A stretch of 64,000 bases of DNA from Devosia sp. (GCF_017744655.1 NZ_JAGIAW010000005.1:235246-299245), one strand, 5' to 3'; positions 17,987-26,650 are shown, numbered from the stretch's first letter. The notes: generated by a model from the sequence alone, not told the origin. Made by a program: numbers and translations.

Positions 17987-19834
17987 CTAAGCGCTGCGGC
18001 GATTTAGGATGTTAGCGCCGTTCGAGCGACCCTGTGCATAGGTCTCGAGGAGGCGCGTACATTGGGCAGCGGAAACCGGCTTGGAATAAAGATAACCCTG
18101 CGCCAGGCGGCAGCCGAAACGACGCAGGGCATCGGCCTGCGCCTCGTATTCCACCCCTTCGGCGACGATGCGCATGCCGAGCTTTTTGACGATGTCGACA
18201 AGGCCGGAAACCACCGTCTCGCTCGGCCCGTCGACGCCGAGCCTGGTAACGAAAGACCGGTCGATCTTGATGACATCGACGGGGAAGGACAGGAGGTGCG
18301 TGAGCGAAGCAAAGCCGGTGCCGAAGTCGTCGAGGGCGACGAGAATGCCGCGGCTGCGCAACGCTTCGACCGCGTGGGGCACGCTTCTGTCGCTGCCGCC
18401 GACAAAGACGGCTTCATTGACTTCGAGCACGATATGGCTGAGCGGCACATCGGCCCAGCCAAAAATGTCGATGATGCGTTCGGCCAGGTCCCCGCGCAGG
18501 AAATCGCCGGTGGTCACATTGACCCCGACATGCTGGAAATCGATGCCGGCATCGAGCCAGCCGCGCATGTCCTGCGCCACCTGTTCGAGCATTTTGCCGG
18601 TCAGTTCGCAGGCAAGGCGCGGATCGGTCAGGGCCAGATGATATTCGCCCACCGAGACCAATTCGCCGCCGATGCGCAAGCGCGCCAGGGCTTCGAGCCC
18701 GACGATCTCATTGGTCTCGAGATTGACGATGGGCTGGTAATAGGGCTCGACGCGATTTTCGGAGAGCGCCTGATCGAGCTGGCGCACCAAAGCGATGCGA
18801 TGCGTCATTTCGGTGCGCAGATCGGCCTCGAAGGCCATATAGCCGCCGCGGCGCGCTTCCTTGGCGTGGTAGAGCGCAAAATCGGCATTTTGCGACAGCG
18901 TGTCGGCATCGGTGCCATCGACGCCGAAAAGGGCGCCGCCCATTGTAACATGGGCCTCGAAGGACTGGCCGGACATTTCGACCATGCCGGTGGTCGCGTC
19001 ACTCACCATGCTGGCCCAGTGTTCGAGCATGTCGTGGCTGGAGCAGCCGCGGGCGATGATGGCAAATTCGTCTCCGCCCAGACGGCAGGGAATGAGGGTG
19101 GGATGCACGGCGCTGAGGCGCGCGCCGACCGTGGCGATCAGCCGATCACCGGCCGCGTGGCCGATCGTGTCATTGACGGATTTGAGGTGATCGATATCGA
19201 GCAGGATCAGTCCAAAGGGCTGGTCCATGCCGATGTGCTCGCTCAAAAGCTCGTTGTAGCGGCCACGATTGGGCAGGCCCGTCAGCACATCGTAATAGGC
19301 GAGGCGGAAATTGCGGTCGCGGATGCGCTCATGCTCGATGGCGAGAGCGCAGAGATGGGCGCAGGTCTCGACGATATTGCGCTCGGTGGCACTGGGGCCG
19401 CGGCACGAGCGGAAATAGAAGGCGAAGGTCGCGATCACCTGCCCCGCGGGATTTTTGATGGGCGTCGACCAGCAGGCTTTTAGGCCCAGCGGCAGGATCA
19501 GGGCGCGAAAATCGTCCCAGAGCGGATCGGTCGCAATATCGGTGACGACGACTTCCTGCTTGCGATAGGCCGCGGTGCCGCAGGAGCCCGCCTTGGGCCC
19601 GGCCTTGAGGCCATTGATGGCGGAAGAGTAGAATTTGGGCAGGCTGGGCGCGGCCAGCGCACGCACGGTGCCGTGCTCATCGACCAGCAGGATGGAACAG
19701 ATGGCTTCAGGGGCGAGCTGTTCGGCCCGCTGGCACAGCAGGCGTCCAATGGCCGGCAGGGCTTCGCCCTGGGCCACGGCCTCCAACACTTCGGTCTGCA
19801 ACCGCAGAAGTTGCTCTGTCTCGCCGCCGGTCAT
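17987..19834 (-). CDS. GAF-GGDEF-EAL c-di-GMP turnover protein
   Basis: A 615-aa soluble signalling protein. An N-terminal GAF domain (about 15-170; SILLVDEHGTVRALAAPSLP, GSCGTAAYRKQEVVVTDI) is followed by a GGDEF domain with an intact LGGDEFAI active site and an EAL domain with the catalytic set YYQPIVNLETNEIVGLEALARL, VNVTTGDF, VLEVNEAVF, ALDDFGTGFASL, IKIDRSF and AEGVE. Both synthase and hydrolase sites look competent, so the GAF domain probably sets the balance. GTG (19837) and ATG (19834) starts are adjacent; ATG is preferred with GGAGAG upstream. It may be monocistronic. Confidence 0.92.
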   Translation of the reverse strand: MTGGETEQLLRLQTEVLEAVAQGEALPAIGRLLCQRAEQLAPEAICSILLVDEHGTVRALAAPSLPKFYSSAINGLKAGPKAGSCGTAAYRKQEVVVTDIATDPLWDDFRALILPLGLKACWSTPIKNPAGQVIATFAFYFRSCRGPSATERNIVETCAHLCALAIEHERIRDRNFRLAYYDVLTGLPNRGRYNELLSEHIGMDQPFGLILLDIDHLKSVNDTIGHAAGDRLIATVGARLSAVHPTLIPCRLGGDEFAIIARGCSSHDMLEHWASMVSDATTGMVEMSGQSFEAHVTMGGALFGVDGTDADTLSQNADFALYHAKEARRGGYMAFEADLRTEMTHRIALVRQLDQALSENRVEPYYQPIVNLETNEIVGLEALARLRIGGELVSVGEYHLALTDPRLACELTGKMLEQVAQDMRGWLDAGIDFQHVGVNVTTGDFLRGDLAERIIDIFGWADVPLSHIVLEVNEAVFVGGSDRSVPHAVEALRSRGILVALDDFGTGFASLTHLLSFPVDVIKIDRSFVTRLGVDGPSETVVSGLVDIVKKLGMRIVAEGVEYEAQADALRRFGCRLAQGYLYSKPVSAAQCTRLLETYAQGRSNGANILNRRSA

Positions 19835-19918
19835 CACCGTCTCTCCGGGATTCCAGAGGAGAATGCGCGAGCCGAGTAAAAGGAGCGTTCTGGGATTGCT
19901 GGCTATTGCATAAAATTG

Positions 19919-20347
19919 TCAGGTATCGCCAATCCGCCGGCCTTCGGCATCGATAACCACTTCGCCGTCTTCCTTAGTGAAGGCGCCGATATCGGGATTT
20001 TCCAGAATATCGAGAACCAGTTCCGAGGGCCGGCAGAGGCGCGTGCCGAGTGGGGTCACGACGAAGGGTCGGTTGAGCAAAATGGGGAACCGCATGACCG
20101 CGTCGAGCAGTTCATCATCGCCCTTGGCCGGCTCCCCCAGCCCGAGCGCATCAAAGGGCGTATCCTTCTGCCTCAGGGCCTGACGCAGGCCCAGCCCGGC
20201 ATCGGCGACCAGCCGCAGCACCGTCGCCCGATCCGGCGGCGTTTGCAGATATTCGACGATTTCGGGCTCGACGCCGCTCTGGCAGATCATGGCCAGCGTG
20301 TTGCGCGAGGTGCCGCAATCGGGGTTGTGATAGATGGTCACGGCCAT
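19919..20347 (-). CDS. arsC: Arsenate reductase (glutaredoxin-type), ArsC
   Basis: A 142-aa thioredoxin-fold reductase of the ArsC/Spx superfamily that reduces arsenate to arsenite using glutathione and glutaredoxin. The catalytic Cys11 sits in IYHNPDCGTSRNTL. The family's arginines appear in LLNRPFVVTPLGTRLCRPSE, and the C-terminus is slightly longer than in E. coli ArsC. The ATG at 20347 starts right at the first strand. No arsB or acr3 gene is adjacent, so a general thiol role is also possible. Confidence 0.92.
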   Translation of the reverse strand: MAVTIYHNPDCGTSRNTLAMICQSGVEPEIVEYLQTPPDRATVLRLVADAGLGLRQALRQKDTPFDALGLGEPAKGDDELLDAVMRFPILLNRPFVVTPLGTRLCRPSELVLDILENPDIGAFTKEDGEVVIDAEGRRIGDT

Positions 20348-20395
20348 GGCTGCGCTCCATTTCGCGGTTGCTGATCCTTCCATAGCATTGCGCGC

Positions 20396-20424
20396 TTGAC
20401 TCTCAAATAGCCATGAAGCTATGA
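20396..20424 (+). promoter_or_regulatory. Sigma-70 promoter with overlapping inverted-repeat operator for the ArsR operon
   Basis: TTGACT, a 17-nt spacer and CTATGA make a near-consensus promoter 32 bp before the ArsR-family gene. A perfect inverted repeat, ATAGC-N6-GCTAT (20407-20422), overlaps the -10 element, the classic place for ArsR autorepression. Confidence 0.65.
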
Positions 20425-20455
20425 ATTAAATTATAGCCAAATAGGTATTGATCCA

Positions 20456-20779
20456 ATGCAACCGGGACCAGGCACGGTATTCAAGGCGCTGGCCGACCCG
20501 ACGCGACGGGCGCTGTTCGAGCGTCTTTGTCGCGAGGGCGAACATACCGTGGCCGTGCTGACCGCTGGCGCGGGTGTGTCCCAGCCGGTGGTGTCAAAGC
20601 ATCTCGGCGTCTTGAAGGATGCCGGGCTCGTGCGCGGGCGGATCGATGGACGGCAAACCCACTATAGCGCCCAACTGGCCGCACTTGGTCCCCTGGTCGA
20701 CTGGACCAAGGAAATGGCGGGGTTTTGGGAAGACCGATTTGACGCCCTGGAAGATCTGTTGAGGAGAATGGACCAATGA
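20456..20779 (+). CDS. ArsR-family transcriptional regulator
   Basis: A 107-aa winged-helix regulator with the ArsR core: VFKALADPTRRALFERL, then AGVSQPVVSKHLGVLKDAGLVRGRIDGRQTHYS. There are no paired cysteines in the recognition helix region (no ELCVC), so it is not a metal sensor of the ArsR type. It belongs to the SdpR-like group usually found with DUF1801 and SRPBCC genes, as here. It overlaps the next gene by 4 bp (ATGA) and probably represses its own operon. Confidence 0.9.
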   Translation: MQPGPGTVFKALADPTRRALFERLCREGEHTVAVLTAGAGVSQPVVSKHLGVLKDAGLVRGRIDGRQTHYSAQLAALGPLVDWTKEMAGFWEDRFDALEDLLRRMDQ

Positions 20780-21027
20780 GCGAAGTGACCACCGCACCAA
20801 CCCGTTCAGCCTGGCCGCGCTGGGTCAGGCAATCACACCGCTGGATTTCCGTCGCCTTCGTTCTGAGCGTGATCGCCACGTCGATCGCGCTGGCGCAGCC
20901 GGAGCCGATCATTTGGGTGTCCTATGTGCCGCTGTTTCCGCTTTTGCTGCTGTTTCTGACCGGCACCTATCTCTTCGCCCTGCCCTATTTTGCCAAGTGG
21001 CATCGGCGCGGCAAGGGTGCGGCATGA
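20776..21027 (+). CDS. Small two-helix membrane protein
   Basis: An 83-aa protein with two predicted transmembrane helices (about 22-42 and 47-70) and basic ends. It overlaps the ArsR-family gene and the following DUF1801 gene by 4 bp each, so it is embedded in a tightly coupled operon. No function is known to me. Confidence 0.8.
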   Translation: MSEVTTAPTRSAWPRWVRQSHRWISVAFVLSVIATSIALAQPEPIIWVSYVPLFPLLLLFLTGTYLFALPYFAKWHRRGKGAA

Positions 21028-21464
21028 TGGCGGAGAGAAAGCCGCTCAAGCCCAATAAGGACGGCGTCGTGCTGCTTTCGGGCGACAATCCGCAGATCGC
21101 CAAGGGTTTTGGCGATGAACCTGTCGCCGCCTATCTCGACGCCGTGCCCGGCTGGAAACAAAGCGTCTGCCGCGAGGTGGATGCGCTGGTGGTGAAAACC
21201 GTGCCGGGGGTGAAAAAGGCGGTCAAATGGAACACGCCGCTTTATGGGCTCGATGGCGAAACGTGGTTTTTAAGCATGCACTGTTTCAAATCCTATGTGC
21301 GCCTGACCTTCTTTAGGGGTACCGACCTGAAACCCATGCCGGCCAAGGAATCCAAAGTTGCCGGCGTGCGTTACTATGACGTCACCGAGGCGGCCGGGAT
21401 CGACGAGAAGCGGTTCGTCGCCTGGGTGAAGCAGGCCGTGCTGCTGCCGGGCGAAAAGATGTGA
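21024..21464 (+). CDS. DUF1801 domain protein
   Basis: A 146-aa member of the DUF1801 (YdhG-like) family: VPGWKQSVCREVDALVVKTVPGVKKAVKWNTPLYGLDG and VRLTFFRGTDLKPMP are typical, and these proteins have an iron-chaperone-like fold. The start is the first of two ATG codons overlapping the previous stop. A second, diverged DUF1801 gene follows. The biochemical role is unproven. Confidence 0.88.
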   Translation: MMAERKPLKPNKDGVVLLSGDNPQIAKGFGDEPVAAYLDAVPGWKQSVCREVDALVVKTVPGVKKAVKWNTPLYGLDGETWFLSMHCFKSYVRLTFFRGTDLKPMPAKESKVAGVRYYDVTEAAGIDEKRFVAWVKQAVLLPGEKM

Positions 21465-21471
21465 GGGTGAA

Positions 21472-21840
21472 ATGACCGACAAGAGTGCTGCCGAAAAGAT
21501 CGATGCCCGCATTGCTGAACTCGGCGGTTGGCGCGGCGAAATGCTGGCAAACATCCGCAGGCTGATCAAGGAAGCCGATCCCGAGGTCGTCGAGGAGTGG
21601 AAATGGGAAAACCCGGTCTGGTCGCATGGCGGCATCATCTGCACCGGCGAAGCCTATAAGGCAGCGGTGAAGACCACCTTCCCCAAGGGCGCTTCCCTTT
21701 CCGATCCCACGGGCATCTTCAATTCGAGCCTAACCGGCGGCACGCGTCGGGCGATCGATTTCAAGGAAGGCACCGAGATCGACGAAGCCGGGTTCAAGGC
21801 CCTCATCCACGCCGCCATTGTCCAAAATCACTCGAAATAA
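21472..21840 (+). CDS. DUF1801 domain protein (second copy)
   Basis: A 122-aa DUF1801 protein: RGEMLANIRRLIKEADPEVVEEWKWENPVWSHGGIICTGEAYKAAVKTTF. It sits 7 bp after the first DUF1801 gene, within the same operon. Sequence similarity to the first copy is low, so they are sub-family members and not a recent duplication. Confidence 0.88.
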   Translation: MTDKSAAEKIDARIAELGGWRGEMLANIRRLIKEADPEVVEEWKWENPVWSHGGIICTGEAYKAAVKTTFPKGASLSDPTGIFNSSLTGGTRRAIDFKEGTEIDEAGFKALIHAAIVQNHSK

Positions 21841-21849
21841 GGTTCGCCC

Positions 21850-22260
21850 ATGGCCGAAGCCACGCCTGAAATCCGCACTGTCGTCGTCGAGCGCGATTTC
21901 GCTCACAAGCCGGAAAAGCTCTGGCGCGCGCTGACCCAGCCGCACCTGATCAAGGAATGGCTGATGAGCAACGATTTTGCGCCCCATATCGGTCACACGT
22001 TCAAGTTCACCGCCGATTGGGGCGCCATTGATTGTGAGGTCAAGGAGATCGAGCCAAATCGCACGCTGTCCTATTCATGGGACGCCTATGGGCTTGAAAG
22101 CACGGTCACCTGGACGCTGACGCCCATCGCCGCGGGCACGCAATTGCGCATGGAACAGACCGGTTTCCGTCCCCACCAGAACCAAGCCTACCACGGCGCC
22201 CGGATGGGCTGGCAGGACTATTTTGGCAAGCTCGAGGATGCGCTTGGGCGGATGGAATAG
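21850..22260 (+). CDS. SRPBCC/AHSA1-family protein
   Basis: A 136-aa START-like (SRPBCC) fold protein: VVVERDFAHKPEKLWRALTQPHLIKEWLM, FKFTADWGAIDCEVKEIEPNRTLSYSW and a final MGWQDYFGKLEDALGRM helix. This is the Aha1-C/YndB-like type, which binds small hydrophobic ligands. It is the last gene of the ArsR operon and ends just before a REP-like element. Confidence 0.9.
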   Translation: MAEATPEIRTVVVERDFAHKPEKLWRALTQPHLIKEWLMSNDFAPHIGHTFKFTADWGAIDCEVKEIEPNRTLSYSWDAYGLESTVTWTLTPIAAGTQLRMEQTGFRPHQNQAYHGARMGWQDYFGKLEDALGRME

Positions 22261-22287
22261 GTCTCAGGCCTGCCCCAACCACAAGAT

Positions 22288-22314
22288 GTCGCCCCGGCCT
22301 AAAGCCGGGGTGAC
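22288..22314. repeat. REP-like palindrome
   Basis: GTCGCCCCGGCCTAAAGCCG and its completion GGGTGAC form a palindrome between the convergent SRPBCC and gcd genes, of the same family as 14782 and 25437. Confidence 0.7.
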
Positions 22315-22352
22315 ACCGAGTTTGGTACGGCTTCTGCGAAAGCAGGAACTTT

Positions 22353-24761
22353 CTAGTCCGGCAGTTTGAACGCCACGACCTTGGTCGAGAAGCGCGACTG
22401 AATAGCGCCCTGACCGCCGGCGACGACGGCGATATATTGCTTGCCATCGAGCGTGTAGCTGATCGGCGCGCCACCGGCGGCCGGCAGTTCGGTCTTCCAG
22501 ACTTCCTTGCCCGTCGCCAGTTCATAGGCCCGAAGCATATTGTCCTTGGCCGCCGCGATGAACACCAGGCCGCTGGCGGTGATCATCGATCCGCCATGCG
22601 TCGGCGTGCCCATGGTCCAATCGAACGGCAGGGTGATGCCGAGCGCGCCGCTGCCCTTGGAGGTACCAAACGGCTGGGTCCAGAGCATCTTGCCGGTATT
22701 GAGATCGACCGCGCTCAGATAGCTATAGGGCGGATCGATGCAGGGCACGTTGAGCGCGGTGAGCCAGAAATAGGGCGCTGCGGCATAGGGCACATTGGCC
22801 TGGGCCACGAGGCCGCCGACTTCACGACGGTCACCCCATTCGCCCTGCGGCTTGGCGCCACGCGCATCCGCCTGTTCGCGGGTGAGCAGCTGTACGTAGC
22901 TGGCGAAGCGGTTGGAATTGACCACCATTATGCCGCGCAGCGGGTCGACGGAAACGCCGCCCCAGTTCATCGCCCCAAAGGTGCTGGGGGTCTGGATCGA
23001 GGGCGTGAGCCCCGGTGGGGTATTGGTGCCCTCGTAGCGCGCTTCTTTGAACTTTACGCGGCAATAGAGCTGGTCGAAGGGCGACACGCCCCACATATCC
23101 GCCTCGGTCAGCGTCGCCATGCGGAAAGATGGCAGGCTGTTCGAGAAAGGCTGAGTGGGCGAATTGCGCTCTTCGGGCACGACGCCATCCTGCGGCATCG
23201 GGGTTTCCGTAACCGGGAAGATCGGTTCGCCCGTCGTGCGATCGAGCACAAAGACTTCGCCGGCCTTGGTCGGCTGCACCAGCGCCTTGCGCATCGTGCC
23301 CGAAGCATCGGGCAGGTCGATGAGCGAGGCCGGTGAAGCCACGTCATGGTCCCAGATGTCGTGGTGCTTGGTCTGGAAGGACCAGCGCAGTCGGCCGGTT
23401 TCGGCATCGAGCGCCACGACCGAGGAATTGAACTGATCGTCGAATTCGCGGCGTTGGCCGCCGAAGAAGTCGGGGGTGGCATTGCCGGTCGGCAGGTAGA
23501 CAAGGCCCAGTTCTTCGTCGGCCACGGCCGGAGCCCAGCTATTGGGCGTTGCCACCGTATAGCTTTCGCCATTGGGCGGCAGGCCGGTGCGGTCCTGGCG
23601 ACCGAGATCCCAGGCCCAGGACATGTCGCCGGTGACAGCGTCGAAGGCACGGATGACGCCCGAGGCTTCGCCCCAATATTGGCCATCGGTCACCCAGCCA
23701 CCGACCACGACCTTGCCGCGCACGAAAGTGGGCGCCGAGGTGATGGAATAGTAGCCGCCGATGATCTTGCCTTCAAAGTCGTGCATGCCGACGAGGAGAT
23801 CGACGCGGCCACCCTCGCCGAAATCGGCGCAGAGTTCGCCGGTCCTAGCGTCGAGGGCGATCAGCTTGGCCGTGGCCGTGCCATAGAGCACGCGTTCGGC
23901 GCAGGCGCCGGTCATGCCGGGAACCTTGTAATAGCTCACGCCGCGGCAGGTGCCGCCATGGCCTTCCGAGCCGTCATACATCCAGCGCTCGGCGCCGGTT
24001 GCCGCATCGAGGGCAAAGGCCTGGCTAAAACCGTTGCACATATAGATGCTGTCATCGATCTTGAGCGGGGTCGAATTGTTGGCGGGAATGCGCCCCACAT
24101 CCACCGACCAGGCGGCTTCCAGATTTTTGACATTGTCGAGGGTGATCTCTTCGAGCGGGGTATATTTTTGCCCGCCCTGGTCACCACCGAAATAGGGCCA
24201 ATCGGCCCCGGTCTGGCCGAGGGCCGCGGCGCCATTGGGTTCGGCGGGATAGGCGCCAAAGCCGGTCTGGAAACGCGGGTCCTGCGGCAGGCTCGGTGCG
24301 CTGATGGCATAGAGCCCGGCGCCGAGAGCCACTGACACCACGGCCGTCGAGGCGATGAGGCCGGCGGCGCCAAAGGGCACGCGCTTCGTCAGATCAAGCG
24401 TGCCGGAAAGGGCATGCTGGCTCCAGGGCAGCAGCAGCCAGATGCCGAAAGCAACGGGGATCATCAGGCGCGGCAGCAGCGCCCAGCCATCGAAGCCGAC
24501 TTCCCGGATGGCCCAGATGACGGTGAGCGCCAGCGTCAACCCGAAAACCCAGGCGCCGAGGCGCTGGCCGCGGAACAGCAGCACTGCGGCAGCAAGGAAC
24601 AGCAGGCCGGAGACAACGTAATAAAGCGAACCACCGAGGATCGCGAGGTAGGCGCCACCGCCCACAAAAATCAGGGCCATCACGCCCAGGACAACGGCGA
24701 AGAGGCCCATCAGGCCGCGTTCGACGATGTGAGGCGCCCTCGCCCCACCCCCACTACTCAT
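22353..24761 (-). CDS. gcd: Membrane-bound PQQ-dependent glucose (quinate/shikimate) dehydrogenase
   Basis: An 802-aa quinoprotein. Five N-terminal transmembrane helices (about residues 15-150) anchor a large periplasmic eight-bladed propeller. Propeller signatures are DWPYFGGDQGGQKYTPLEEI, the repeated W-motifs (LEAAWSVDVG, MSWAWDLGRQ, LRWSFQTKHHDIWDHD), GAMNWGGVSVDP and a C-terminal YIAVVAGGQG. It oxidises glucose or a related polyol or cyclic acid at the periplasmic face and passes electrons to ubiquinone. GGAGGAAAGACT precedes the ATG. It follows a MarR gene by 33 bp on the same strand. No PQQ synthesis genes are in the window. Confidence 0.94.
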   Translation of the reverse strand: MSSGGGARAPHIVERGLMGLFAVVLGVMALIFVGGGAYLAILGGSLYYVVSGLLFLAAAVLLFRGQRLGAWVFGLTLALTVIWAIREVGFDGWALLPRLMIPVAFGIWLLLPWSQHALSGTLDLTKRVPFGAAGLIASTAVVSVALGAGLYAISAPSLPQDPRFQTGFGAYPAEPNGAAALGQTGADWPYFGGDQGGQKYTPLEEITLDNVKNLEAAWSVDVGRIPANNSTPLKIDDSIYMCNGFSQAFALDAATGAERWMYDGSEGHGGTCRGVSYYKVPGMTGACAERVLYGTATAKLIALDARTGELCADFGEGGRVDLLVGMHDFEGKIIGGYYSITSAPTFVRGKVVVGGWVTDGQYWGEASGVIRAFDAVTGDMSWAWDLGRQDRTGLPPNGESYTVATPNSWAPAVADEELGLVYLPTGNATPDFFGGQRREFDDQFNSSVVALDAETGRLRWSFQTKHHDIWDHDVASPASLIDLPDASGTMRKALVQPTKAGEVFVLDRTTGEPIFPVTETPMPQDGVVPEERNSPTQPFSNSLPSFRMATLTEADMWGVSPFDQLYCRVKFKEARYEGTNTPPGLTPSIQTPSTFGAMNWGGVSVDPLRGIMVVNSNRFASYVQLLTREQADARGAKPQGEWGDRREVGGLVAQANVPYAAAPYFWLTALNVPCIDPPYSYLSAVDLNTGKMLWTQPFGTSKGSGALGITLPFDWTMGTPTHGGSMITASGLVFIAAAKDNMLRAYELATGKEVWKTELPAAGGAPISYTLDGKQYIAVVAGGQGAIQSRFSTKVVAFKLPD

Positions 24762-24794
24762 AGTCTTTCCTCCAGAGGATTGTTGTTTCTTTGG

Positions 24795-25280
24795 TTACGA
24801 GGCCACCTTCACGGGGGCCTTTGGCTCGTAGAGCGCCTCATTGAGTTCGGCCGAGAGCCCTTCGATGCGTTTGAGAAACTTGGCGATGGCGACGAGGTCG
24901 CTGTCGGAGAATTCGGCCGTTCCGACCTGATATTCGGTGCGAATATGCTCATGAAGAGCCAGCGGCTCGGCGGCGGCTTCCGTGTCGAGCACGATGAGCA
25001 CGCTGCGCCGGTCCTCTGGATGGCGCGCGCGCGTGATGTAACCGGCGCTTTCCAGCCGATCGAGCAGCGCCGTACCGGCGCCCGAAGTCAGGCCCAGATG
25101 GCTGATGATGTCGCCGGGACTGACCGGCTCACCCTTGAGATACAAATAACCCAGGCAGCGAAAATCGGTGGGATGCATGCCTTGCGCCCGGGCCGCGCGC
25201 TCCTGCGCCTCTTCGGCCCGGCGGATCATCAGAATGAGGGCAGAGCCAACCCGGTCTTCCAGTTCCGTCCGCGTACCCAT
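24795..25280 (-). CDS. MarR-family transcriptional regulator
   Basis: A 161-aa winged-helix regulator: HPTDFRCLGYLYLKGEPVSPGDIISHLGLTSGAGTALLDRLESAGYITRARHPEDRRSVLIVL is the MarR core with the DRR wing. Starts at 25280, 25283 and 25292 are in frame; 25280 has GGGGA at good spacing. It lies 33 bp upstream of gcd on the same strand, so the two probably form one transcript and the regulator may control glucose dehydrogenase expression. Confidence 0.88.
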   Translation of the reverse strand: MGTRTELEDRVGSALILMIRRAEEAQERAARAQGMHPTDFRCLGYLYLKGEPVSPGDIISHLGLTSGAGTALLDRLESAGYITRARHPEDRRSVLIVLDTEAAAEPLALHEHIRTEYQVGTAEFSDSDLVAIAKFLKRIEGLSAELNEALYEPKAPVKVAS

Positions 25281-25300
25281 CATTATCCCCATGACAAAGA

Positions 25301-25317
25301 ATCTTGATGATAAAGAT
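25301..25317. promoter_or_regulatory. Possible operator of the MarR-gcd unit
   Basis: ATCTT-N7-AAGAT inverted repeat about 20 bp upstream of the MarR start codon, in an A/T-rich stretch. The location fits an autoregulatory site, but the arms are short. Confidence 0.35.
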
Positions 25318-25355
25318 ATTTTGCAGCGAAAGGTCTGGCAAGCGGGCATGCAAGC

Positions 25356-25387
25356 AAAAGGGCGCAACCGAAGCCGCGCCCTTTTTT
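25356..25387 (-). terminator. Rho-independent terminator
   Basis: AAAAGGGCGC / GCGCCC followed by six T on the plus strand; on the minus strand the stem ends in TTTT. Located between the TraB/GumN-like gene and the MarR gene, both on the minus strand, it most likely ends the former transcript. Confidence 0.7.
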
Positions 25388-25436
25388 GAGGGATGATAGC
25401 GTGGTGGTATCGCCGAAATGCGGGCAAACACAGACT

Positions 25437-25504
25437 GTCATCCCGGCGAAGGCCGGGATCCATCTTGATATCTCAGGCTGGGCCCGGCCTAAAGCCGGGG
25501 TGAC
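25437..25504. repeat. Paired REP-like palindromes
   Basis: Two palindromes (TCATCCCGGCGAAGGCCGGGA and GCCCGGCCTAAAGCCGGGGT) share the same spacer as the element at 14782-14852, so the pair seems to move or duplicate as one unit. Confidence 0.75.
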
Positions 25505-25543
25505 AATCGAGGGTGAGGCCGTTTCAGATGAAAGGCGAGAGCT

Positions 25544-26650
25544 CTAAATCTGCCCCTCAAGGTCCTCGGGTGTTTCGATGGTCCGCATCCATTTAAGCGA
25601 TTTGATTTCCCAAGCGGGATCGGACTTCTGCAGATCGTCGAGCAGGCCCGGCAGGTGCCCTGCCCCATAGGTGATGAAAATTTTGTCGTTCGTGCCCGCG
25701 GTGATCCGTTCGGCGAGCTTTTCATTGCGGAAATCGAGAATGATCGGATCGAGGGCCGATGGCGCCGTCTTGGCACTCAGCAGCATGGTCATCCAACCGC
25801 GGCAGGCAAGGCCGAGGATTTTCCGCTGACCGGGCGTCGCCTTGGCGAGCCAATCGAGCATCTGTGTCGTCTGGTCGGCTTCGTCGCTGTCTGCAGGCGC
25901 TGGCTTGTCCTTCTCGACAGCTGCGGCAAAATCGGGGTCGGTGTCCATCAGCCGCTGATATTCATGCATCATGTCCGCGGTCGTGACATCGGCTTCCACA
26001 TGACGCTCGGGGCGAGCCTTCATGTCGGCGGCGAGCAGTTGGAAATAGGGTCCTTGGAACTGGAGCCCGCAGGCATCCCCAAAAGTCTCATAATTGCTAT
26101 TGAGATCCCCGCCACCCGCCAGCGTTTCGGAGAACCACTTGTCGCCAGCGGGATCGCCGCGCACGCCTTCATAATAAATGGAGTAGCCCTCGCTCAGTGC
26201 CGCTTCGAGGTCATAAACGACGCTCTTGTAAAAGCCTTCCGAGCCGATGTGCATCATGCCCTGGAACACCACCGTCTTCTTGCCGTTCGACAGCGTCGCC
26301 TGCGGCACGGTGAGCGGGGTCAGGTCGGTGCGCAGGGCGAGATAGTAAAGTGGGGCGGCAATCAGCCCCGTGATGGCGAAGGCCAGCGCCAGGAAAGCCT
26401 TGATATTGCTCCACAGTCTGCTCTGGCGGCGCTGTCCGGCAAAAAGGCGGCGCACCAGCCAGGCCGCCGGAAGGGTGAGGATCAGCGCCAAGACGACCAC
26501 GGCCACAATCAGCAGCACATGCACATCGAGCAGGACCGGCAGGCCGAGCAGAAAACCCAGCGTCAGCAGAAACCAGACAATCGCCGAAAGGCGCAGTTTC
26601 AGGCGCTCGCCCCAGCCAAGATTAGTCGTCGGCGCAGAAAGTATGGCCAT
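25544..26650 (-). CDS. Membrane-anchored TraB/GumN-like (TIKI/PrgY fold) protein
   Basis: A 368-aa protein with three N-terminal transmembrane helices (about 20-45, 45-65 and 82-105) and a C-terminal domain resembling the TraB/GumN/TIKI superfamily. The VVFQGMMHIGSEGFY and YSIYYEGVRG motifs and the terminal IFITYGAGHLPGLLDDL motif (GxxH, E and GAGHLPG) match the family's metal-binding residues. The ATG at 26650 follows GGGGGACGAG; the TTG at 26662 is less likely. Family members are proposed to be metalloproteases; activity here is unknown. Confidence 0.75.
   Translation of the reverse strand: MAILSAPTTNLGWGERLKLRLSAIVWFLLTLGFLLGLPVLLDVHVLLIVAVVVLALILTLPAAWLVRRLFAGQRRQSRLWSNIKAFLALAFAITGLIAAPLYYLALRTDLTPLTVPQATLSNGKKTVVFQGMMHIGSEGFYKSVVYDLEAALSEGYSIYYEGVRGDPAGDKWFSETLAGGGDLNSNYETFGDACGLQFQGPYFQLLAADMKARPERHVEADVTTADMMHEYQRLMDTDPDFAAAVEKDKPAPADSDEADQTTQMLDWLAKATPGQRKILGLACRGWMTMLLSAKTAPSALDPIILDFRNEKLAERITAGTNDKIFITYGAGHLPGLLDDLQKSDPAWEIKSLKWMRTIETPEDLEGQI

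Noticed and set aside
16926..17990. A 351-codon plus-strand frame over tctC
   Set aside because: Antisense shadow of a gene with a clear signal peptide and TctC motifs.
18062..19483. A 473-codon plus-strand frame opposite the GGDEF-EAL gene
   Set aside because: Antisense shadow of a well-supported gene with all catalytic motifs.
25356..25387. Terminator acting on a plus-strand gene
   Set aside because: No plus-strand gene ends nearby; the hairpin suits the minus-strand TraB/GumN-like transcript.
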